Below, piece by piece: positions 1 through 5,328 of a stretch of 10,982 nt of DNA (position 1 is the stretch's first letter; each line of letters begins with the position of its first letter). Source of the stretch: an uncultured Bacteroidales bacterium (GTDB lineage Bacteria; Bacteroidota; Bacteroidia; Bacteroidales; F082); NCBI GenBank assembly GCA_937877465.1, contig CALFIT010000192.1, forward strand, positions 1 to 10,982, read 5' to 3'. The position numbers were made by a program, and so were the translations under genes. The notes beneath the pieces were generated by a model. The model saw only the letters and a list, made by a program, of their open reading frames with translations, ran no database searches and was not told where the DNA came from.

Positions 1-1149
1 AAGGACTGCCAGTTGGCCTGCAAATACTGCTACCTTGTGGGCAAGAACGTGAAGGAACGGATGCCTTGGGAGGTGGCCAAGACCTTCATCGACTATGTGC
101 TCGACCATGAGACCGACCCCGATTTCGCTTACGAGTCGGTGGTGTGGGACTTCATCGGCGGAGAACCCTTCCTTGAGATAGAGCTTATCGACAAGATTTG
201 CGACTATATCAAGACGGAACTTTTCCGCCGGAACCACCATTGGTTCAACTCGTACCGTTTCTCCTTCTCCACCAATGGCATCAACTACCACGAGAAGGCC
301 GTGCAGGACTTCATCAAGAAGAACCGCGAGCACCTTTCCATTGGCATCACCATCGACGGAACGGAGAAGAAGCACGACCTGAACCGCGTCTATAAGATTA
401 CCGAGAAAGGCTCCTACAAGGATGTGGTGAAGAACATTCCGCTGTGGTTGGAGCAGTTTCCGGGCGGCGGCACCAAGGTCACCATCTCGTCGGCGGACAT
501 CCCGTATATCACCGAGAGCGTGCTGCACCTCTACAGCCTCGGCATCCATGAGGTGAACATCAACGTGGTGTTCGAGGACGTGTGGCAGGAAGGCGACGAC
601 CTGAAGTTTGAGGAACAGCTGATGCAGTTGGCCGACGCCATCATCGATGGTGGCTACTATCAGGACTACGCCTGCTCGTTCTTCTCGGAGCACATCGGCA
701 AGCCGCTTGACCCCGAGCGCGACAACCAGAACTGGTGCGGCGCGGGCAAGATGCTCAGCGTGGATGCGGCGGGCAACCTCTACCCTTGCACCCGCTTCGC
801 GCAATATTCCTTGAGAGACAAGGAAACGTGGACCATCGGCAACATCCGCGACGGCATCGACAAGAACAAGCTCCGCCCCTTCCTCACCCTCGACCGCACG
901 ACGCAAAGCCCACAGAAGTGCATCGAATGTGAGGTGGCGAGCGGATGCGCATGGTGTCAAGGCGAGAACTTCGACGCGGCACAAACGCACACCGTGTTTG
1001 AACGCGCCACGGCCATCTGCCTCATGCACAAGGCCCGTGTGCGTGCCAACAACTACTACTGGAACAAGCTCTACCGCAAACTCGAACTCGAAGACCTGCG
1101 CGAGCAGTACGAAGCCAACAAACACATTGTCAAACCCGAAACCTGCTGA
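1..1149 (+). CDS. Radical SAM/SPASM peptide maturase, probable CXXX-repeat target type (5' partial)
   Basis: The reading frame is open from base 1, so the true start lies upstream; 382 residues are visible. The first codons give the radical SAM [4Fe-4S] motif CxxxCxxC (Cys at visible residues 3, 7 and 10), so only a short N-terminus is missing. The SAM-binding GGEP motif is at residues 53-56. The C-terminal half has a SPASM/twitch pattern for auxiliary clusters: Cys246, a GNLYPC segment with Cys263, then Cys307, 310, 316, 319 and 340. By family knowledge such enzymes use SAM radical chemistry to modify ribosomally made peptides in the cytosol. The CXXX-target assignment rests mainly on the neighbours: a SPASM-only protein 3 bases downstream and the small helper at 2402. 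Other SPASM peptide maturase subfamilies are possible. No precursor peptide is visible here. The radical SAM/SPASM call is firm; the substrate class is inferred. Confidence 0.85.
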   Translation, partial: KDCQLACKYCYLVGKNVKERMPWEVAKTFIDYVLDHETDPDFAYESVVWDFIGGEPFLEIELIDKICDYIKTELFRRNHHWFNSYRFSFSTNGINYHEKAVQDFIKKNREHLSIGITIDGTEKKHDLNRVYKITEKGSYKDVVKNIPLWLEQFPGGGTKVTISSADIPYITESVLHLYSLGIHEVNINVVFEDVWQEGDDLKFEEQLMQLADAIIDGGYYQDYACSFFSEHIGKPLDPERDNQNWCGAGKMLSVDAAGNLYPCTRFAQYSLRDKETWTIGNIRDGIDKNKLRPFLTLDRTTQSPQKCIECEVASGCAWCQGENFDAAQTHTVFERATAICLMHKARVRANNYYWNKLYRKLELEDLREQYEANKHIVKPETC

Positions 1150-1152
1150 GCC

Positions 1153-2202
1153 ATGCTGCAATACCTTGTTATAATCTTAGACGACACCAGCGTGGCCTAC
1201 TGCCATGCCGACAACCCGCTGAAAGAGCGTAACCTCATGCCCATTGAGACCTTGAAGAAAGGCATCCTCTTCGGCATGAAGCAAAACCTGATGATCCAGT
1301 ACGTCTTCCCCGACTACGAACTACCAGAAGCCTACGCCGAAGTCTTGGAAAGCATCGACAACGTGAAGATTTATCCCGTTGGCTGCAAGCCTGTTACGGG
1401 CATCGAGGACAATAACGAGGCAGATGTCATTGTCGCCAACGATGTCGACTTTTTCGTCTCGAAAAAGGACAATGCTACCATCTCCGAGACGGAGATGGCG
1501 ACAATGGAGATGGCGACAATGAAAAATTTGGTTCTTCGCCTGACTTTCAGCGAAATGCTGAAACAGAAAGACGAGATAGCTAAATTGTTCGCCTCGGGCG
1601 CAAGGATTAACCTTTGCATCACCGACGTAGAAAAGTTCACGGACGAGCAAATCGAAAGCTACAAGCAACTGCTTGGCGAGTGGAACGCCGTCTTGCTCGA
1701 CCTCTACAAGCAAGGCCAATCGCCACAATGCAACCTCTTGACCGACAGGATGATGCTCGACAAGATGCATAATTGCGAGGCTGGTGTGAGCAACATCACC
1801 TTGGCTCCGAACGGGAAGTTCTACTTCTGTCCTGCCTTCTACTACGACGAGCGGACGGCGGTGTCCAACCAAATGGACCACAACCACCCCACCTCGGACA
1901 ATTCGGTCGGCGACCTCGAAAAGGGCTTGGACATCCCCAACCCGCAGCTTCTGAAACTCGACCACGCGCCCTTGTGCCGCAACTGCGACACCTACCAGTG
2001 CCGCCGCTGCCTCTGGCTCAACCGCCGCCTGACTTGGGACTTGAACACGCCCTCGCGCCAGCAATGCGTGATGGCGCACGTCGAACGCAACGCGAGCCGC
2101 AACTTGCTGAATGACATCCGCAAGGTCGGCGAGTTCATGCCGCAAATCGACATCAAGGAAATCAACTACTTAGACCCGTTTGAGGTCAGGAAGGAGTTTT
2201 AG
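1153..2202 (+). CDS. SPASM-like partner of the radical SAM maturase (CXXX repeat peptide maturase-like)
   Basis: This 349-residue protein starts at an ATG 3 bases after the stop of the radical SAM gene, so the two are surely cotranscribed. It has no N-terminal CxxxCxxC. Its C-terminal part carries a cysteine pattern much like that of the upstream enzyme: Cys208, a GKFYFC segment with Cys226, then Cys275, 278, 283, 286 and 305, which suggests auxiliary iron-sulfur clusters. The N-terminal region (for example IETLKKGILFGMKQ near residues 31-44) reads like a radical SAM barrel that has lost its SAM cluster; that is inference. I recall a 'CXXX repeat peptide maturase' family next to radical SAM enzymes in Bacteroidales, and this fits its position and size. 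A likely job is substrate binding or a second maturation step. An EMATM repeat unit occurs twice in tandem at residues 114-123. Confidence 0.7.
   Translation: MLQYLVIILDDTSVAYCHADNPLKERNLMPIETLKKGILFGMKQNLMIQYVFPDYELPEAYAEVLESIDNVKIYPVGCKPVTGIEDNNEADVIVANDVDFFVSKKDNATISETEMATMEMATMKNLVLRLTFSEMLKQKDEIAKLFASGARINLCITDVEKFTDEQIESYKQLLGEWNAVLLDLYKQGQSPQCNLLTDRMMLDKMHNCEAGVSNITLAPNGKFYFCPAFYYDERTAVSNQMDHNHPTSDNSVGDLEKGLDIPNPQLLKLDHAPLCRNCDTYQCRRCLWLNRRLTWDLNTPSRQQCVMAHVERNASRNLLNDIRKVGEFMPQIDIKEINYLDPFEVRKEF
1492..1521 (+). repeat. In-frame 15-base tandem duplication inside the SPASM-like gene
   Basis: Two perfect copies of a 15-base unit (GAGATGGCGACAATG), at 1492-1506 and 1507-1521, encode EMATM twice (residues 114-123). 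The unit is a multiple of three and falls on codon boundaries, so the frame is kept. It sits in a polar stretch between the two halves of the protein, probably a linker. Confidence 0.9.
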
Positions 2203-2214
2203 GACACGCTTCGC

Positions 2215-2292
2215 GTCACTGCGAGGAGGCACGACGAAGCAATCCAGAAAACCAGCTTGTACACTGGATTGCTTCACTTCATTCGCAATGAC
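2215..2292. repeat. Dispersed palindromic repeat element (imperfect inverted repeat)
   Basis: This is a 78-base inverted repeat. The outer arms 2215-2224 and 2283-2292 (GTCACTGCGA / TCGCAATGAC) pair with one mismatch. The inner arms 2236-2247 and 2264-2275 (GAAGCAATCCAG / CTGGATTGCTTC) pair perfectly over 12 bases. In one frame it reads LRGGTTKQS ... LDCFTSFAMT, a signature of spurious hypothetical proteins produced by a repeat scattered through many bacterial genomes. There is no transposase and it looks non-coding. Whether it moves, or acts as an RNA hairpin, cannot be told from one copy. Confidence 0.75.
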
Positions 2293-2313
2293 GCAAAGCG
2301 ACGACAAGAGCTC

Positions 2314-2361
2314 CGTCCCGAAGGGACGATACATTATTAACCGTAGGTCAGCGACCTACGG
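2314..2361. repeat. Second palindromic module: two short perfect hairpins
   Basis: The first hairpin (2314-2328) has 6-base arms CGTCCC/GGGACG around GAA. The second (2341-2361) has 9-base arms CCGTAGGTC/GACCTACGG around AGC. They are joined by an AT-rich stretch. The translation GRYIINRRSATYG resembles repeat-derived spurious peptides that I recall from Bacteroidales genomes, so this is probably another dispersed repeat. Neither hairpin is followed by a T-run, so neither looks like an ordinary intrinsic terminator, though pausing or mRNA processing is possible. Confidence 0.6.
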
Positions 2362-2401
2362 CAGCAGCAAACAGACAATAAACAGAATAAACAACACAGC
2401 T

Positions 2402-2671
2402 ATGAAGAAAAAAGTAGGTCAGGTAACCCCTGAAGAAAAGAACGAAATCCAGCAGCTCTTCGAGAGAAGGAACGGGCTGAACGAATTGGCGAAGATCCTC
2501 AACGCCGACAACACCGAACTCTACGAGAAATTAGTCAAGGACATGGGCGAAACCGGCACCAAGTTCCAAGGCTGGTGGGACCGCATGGCACAGAAGTACC
2601 AATGGGAATCGGCGGAGAACGGCAACTGGGAAATCAACTTTGAAACCAACGAAATCTACTTGGTATCATGA
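2402..2671 (+). CDS. Small helper protein, probable CXXX repeat peptide modification system protein
   Basis: This 89-residue protein is highly charged, with no signal peptide or membrane segment, so it is probably cytosolic. It is predicted mostly helical up to about residue 60 (EEKNEIQQLFERRNGLNEL, then LYEKLVKDMGETGTKFQGWW). A tryptophan-rich C-terminus follows, ending in a WEINFETNEIYLV stretch that looks like a beta hairpin. From memory it matches the small conserved protein found with CXXX-repeat peptide maturases; the chemistry is unknown, and a scaffold or precursor-binding role is inferred. I start it at ATG 2402, after an A-rich leader (AATAAACAACACAGCT). The frame stays open upstream to 2180, but that part translates the palindromic repeats and should not be counted. 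Its stop overlaps the tatA start by 4 bases (ATGA), implying translational coupling. Confidence 0.75.
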   Translation: MKKKVGQVTPEEKNEIQQLFERRNGLNELAKILNADNTELYEKLVKDMGETGTKFQGWWDRMAQKYQWESAENGNWEINFETNEIYLVS

Positions 2672-2889
2672 CATTACTATTCATCGGCACGACCGAGCTG
2701 CTGCTCATCGCAGGCGTGGCCTTGCTCATCTTCGGCGGAAAGAAAGTGCCTGAACTGATGAAAGGCTTGGGCAAGGGCGTGCAAAGTTTCAAGCAAGGCA
2801 TGAACGAGCCTTTGGAGGAAGAAAAGCCGGAAGAGATGACAGATGAAGCACAAGCCGAGCCAAAGGAAGACAACGGGGCCGGACAATGA
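2668..2889 (+). CDS. tatA: Sec-independent protein translocase TatA
   Basis: This 73-residue protein has the classic TatA/E layout: a single N-terminal membrane helix (about residues 2-21) with an acidic residue (Glu10) near its start. A hinge FGG (22-24) follows, then the amphipathic helix KKVPELMKGLGKGVQSFKQG (25-44) and an acidic, unstructured tail. TatA oligomers form the pore-like element that moves folded twin-arginine substrates across the inner membrane after TatC recognises them. The start overlaps the previous gene's stop in an ATGA, and its last 47 bases overlap tatC, so the genes form one translationally linked unit. No tatB-like gene is present, as is common outside Proteobacteria, so TatA may cover both roles. 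TatE is a naming alternative. The family call is very secure. Confidence 0.95.
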   Translation: MTLLFIGTTELLLIAGVALLIFGGKKVPELMKGLGKGVQSFKQGMNEPLEEEKPEEMTDEAQAEPKEDNGAGQ

Positions 2890-3676
2890 CGCCGACCCCA
2901 ACCTGCTGACCTTCGGCGGACACCTTGAAGTGCTTCGCCGAATGCTGTTCCGCATCATCGCCGTGGTGATGGCGCTGGCGATAGCCATATTCTGCTTCAA
3001 GGACAAGACCTTCGAGTTGCTCCTTGCCCCAAGCCAATGGGACTTCGTGACCTACCGCTACATCGAGAAGCTGTTGCACCTTTTAGGCTCCGACTTCAAG
3101 TTCAACGAATACCACATCAACCTGATTGCCACGGAGTTGTCAAGCCAGTTCATGACGCACATCTCCACGGCACTCTATTTGGCCTTGCTCGGCGCGTCGC
3201 CCTACATCTTGGTCGAGTTGTTCCGTTTCGTCACGCCCGCACTGTATGAAAACGAGAAGAAATATTCTGTTCAAGTGGCCGTCATTGTGTACCTGCTTTT
3301 CATCGTCGGCGTGCTGATGTCGTATTTCATCCTGTTTCCCATATCGTTCAGGTTCTTAGGCACTTACCAAGTTTCGGGAATGGTAACGCCCAACATTACG
3401 CTGAAATCCTACATCAGCACCTTCACCACCTTGACTTTAGTCATGGGGCTGGTGTTCCAATTGCCCGTCATAGCGTTCTTTTTGGGCAAACTGAACGTCA
3501 TAAACGCCGCAATGTTAGCGACTTACCGCAAATACGCCTTCTTGGCTATCATGGTCGTGGCAGCCATCATCACCCCTCCCGACTTGATGACGCTCATTTT
3601 GGTCACCATCCCGCTTTACCTTCTTTACGAGGTAAGTATCTTGGTGCTGAAACGGATGGAAAGGAGAGCCAAATAA
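2843..3676 (+). CDS. tatC: Sec-independent protein translocase TatC
   Basis: This 277-residue polytopic membrane protein has the TatC landmarks: the HLEVLRR segment (27-33) just before TM1, FVTPALYENEKK (129-140) in the loop that contacts signal peptides, and TPPD (244-247) before the last helices. About six membrane helices are visible. TatC is the receptor for twin-arginine signal peptides and works with TatA. The position of E. coli Glu170 (FEVP) is Gln206 here (FQLP). The first 20 residues are polar and encoded by sequence that overlaps the tatA tail. The ATG at 2843 is the only upstream in-frame ATG that keeps the conserved N-terminus, so I use it; the next in-frame Met (residue 34) would cut into the HLE motif. 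The stop directly abuts the stop of the convergent CotH gene. Confidence 0.95.
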   Translation: MKHKPSQRKTTGPDNDADPNLLTFGGHLEVLRRMLFRIIAVVMALAIAIFCFKDKTFELLLAPSQWDFVTYRYIEKLLHLLGSDFKFNEYHINLIATELSSQFMTHISTALYLALLGASPYILVELFRFVTPALYENEKKYSVQVAVIVYLLFIVGVLMSYFILFPISFRFLGTYQVSGMVTPNITLKSYISTFTTLTLVMGLVFQLPVIAFFLGKLNVINAAMLATYRKYAFLAIMVVAAIITPPDLMTLILVTIPLYLLYEVSILVLKRMERRAK

Positions 3677-5302
3677 TCACTCCACCACCACCCGATCCAC
3701 TTGTTGCTTCGCGCCAAAGATGGTCACCAAAGTGTAAATGCCTTTCGCCATGCCCTGTGTCGGGATGACAAAAGCCTGCGTCACGGCTTGGCTGGTATAA
3801 ACCAAACGCCCCGTCATGTCGTAAAGCCTCACGACGGCCTCGCCGACTTCCGCAAAACGGACGTTGATGCGCTCGTTGGCGGGATTGGGAAACACTTCAG
3901 CACTTTGAATCGGCTCTTCGACAGGCTCAGGGACCTCAATATCCCAAGTGCCGCAATCCGCATTGATTTCGCTGTCGAGATAATGGAAACGGTTGTCCAA
4001 CCAGTCGCTCATATAGGTGAGTTGGCTCGCATCGACGGTGAACGACGGCCAAGCCTCGTGCTCGCGGGCGTAGGCACCGTTTTCAAGCAGTTCATCGTAT
4101 TGGTTCTGAACCATTTCCATGATGTGGCTCTTGGTGAGGATGCCGCTGCGGAGCGCGTTGTAGCGCGTCTTGGCCGCAGCCACAAAGCCGCTGTTGGTGC
4201 AGTCGCTCGTCAAGCGGTCGAAGAAGCCGTTGCTCATCAGGCCGCCGCTGTAGTTCGTCTGGTTGCCGTAGGTGTCCAAGCCCCAGATGGCGTCCAAGTC
4301 CCAAGGCAGGTAGAAATAGGTCCCCGACTTCTTGTAACGCGCCAAGAAGATGTTGCGTCCCATGTTGTCCATCGCCTTCAACGCATTGACAAACAGATAG
4401 TAATCGATGGCATTGTCCTTGTCGAACTGGGCTGAATACTGCGCGTTGAACACATTTTCGGAGGCGTTCATCACAAAGTTGGTGAAGCTGTAGAGATGGC
4501 TCCAATCGTAGAAAGCCTCGTCCTCGTTGGGATACACCCACTCGTAGTTGTCCCAAGTGTCCTGCGTGTTGTCGTAGTCGGTCAGGCTCTCGAAGGTGGG
4601 AGCGCCCGCGCCATTGCCTTTATAGAGCACGCCACGGATCTCGCCGTTGAACTTCCTCAGGCCCAACTGTTTCCTGTCCATACGCTCGGTAAGCGCGTAA
4701 ACGCCTACATACGAATCGTTTATAAACAAATCGGCATACTCCATGCGGATGCCTGGCAAGGCGTCGGGTTCGCTCTCGGCATAGGGCAGCTGGTACATCT
4801 CCATCCAAAGCTCGTTGGCCACCTTGTCGCGCAGGCGCAAAGGCTGTGCCCACATGGCCTCAAGGTTCCAGTCGTCGTCGCTGCGCATCCCGAGGAAAGT
4901 GGTGTCGGCCATCTCCGCGCCCGTGGCATCGGTCCAAAGCTCGACGCGATACGACTTCTTGTCGTATTGCTGCGACGAGGTTCCCCTGATCTTGAACCCC
5001 GCGTGCATCGTGATGACGTTGCCGTCGGCGTCGGCCACGCTAATCGTGCCGTGTACCGCTGGCGAGTTGACGATGGGTCCGTCCGTGTTGATTGTGATGA
5101 CGGGCATCGTGGTGCGATACAGCTTGTAGTCGTCCCCTCTCAGCGAAAGGGCTTCGACGGCGTTTTCATGCCCTGTGGCCACGATGATCCTCTTCTCGGC
5201 GTCGATGCCGTAGGTGCCTTGGGCGAAAGGGATTTCCTGTGCCGATGCCGTCACGATGCCCAGCACCAGCAAAACCGTCGTAATCATGCAATTCAGTTTC
5301 AT
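3677..5302 (-). CDS. Secreted CotH-kinase-fold protein with T9SS C-terminal sorting domain
   Basis: This 541-residue protein starts at ATG 5302, where an A-rich leader (AATAAAAACACT) precedes a typical signal peptide (MKLNCMITTVLLVLGIVTASAQ, read in two parts: MKLNCMITTV and LLVLGIVTASAQ). An in-frame ATG at 5326 would add eight polar residues and cannot be excluded. CotH-family motifs are IRGTSS and KKSYRVEL (105-122), TERMDRKQLG (205-214), DNMGRN (312-317) and PWDLD (333-337), the last two matching the catalytic/metal-binding region of CotH atypical protein kinases. A linker rich in Glu and Pro precedes the tail: FPNPANERI (471-479), LYDMTGRLVY and GIYTLV, the hallmark of type IX sorting domains. 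The protein is probably carried across the outer membrane and released or anchored at the surface. Kinase activity is inferred from fold motifs only. It lies 26 bases after the RSH gene and may be cotranscribed with it. Confidence 0.88.
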   Translation of the reverse strand: MKLNCMITTVLLVLGIVTASAQEIPFAQGTYGIDAEKRIIVATGHENAVEALSLRGDDYKLYRTTMPVITINTDGPIVNSPAVHGTISVADADGNVITMHAGFKIRGTSSQQYDKKSYRVELWTDATGAEMADTTFLGMRSDDDWNLEAMWAQPLRLRDKVANELWMEMYQLPYAESEPDALPGIRMEYADLFINDSYVGVYALTERMDRKQLGLRKFNGEIRGVLYKGNGAGAPTFESLTDYDNTQDTWDNYEWVYPNEDEAFYDWSHLYSFTNFVMNASENVFNAQYSAQFDKDNAIDYYLFVNALKAMDNMGRNIFLARYKKSGTYFYLPWDLDAIWGLDTYGNQTNYSGGLMSNGFFDRLTSDCTNSGFVAAAKTRYNALRSGILTKSHIMEMVQNQYDELLENGAYAREHEAWPSFTVDASQLTYMSDWLDNRFHYLDSEINADCGTWDIEVPEPVEEPIQSAEVFPNPANERINVRFAEVGEAVVRLYDMTGRLVYTSQAVTQAFVIPTQGMAKGIYTLVTIFGAKQQVDRVVVE

Positions 5303-5328
5303 AGTGTTTTTATTTATTTCGTTCATAT

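Noticed and set aside
2341..2361. Perfect 9-base hairpin as a rho-independent terminator
   Set aside because: It is followed by GCAGCAGCAAACAG, not by a T-run, so it does not fit an intrinsic terminator.
2180..2401. N-terminal extension of the small helper protein starting at 2180
   Set aside because: The added residues translate the palindromic repeats (KQS, FTSFAMT, GRYIINRRSATYG-type peptides) and overlap the end of the previous gene. The conserved protein begins at the ATG at 2402.
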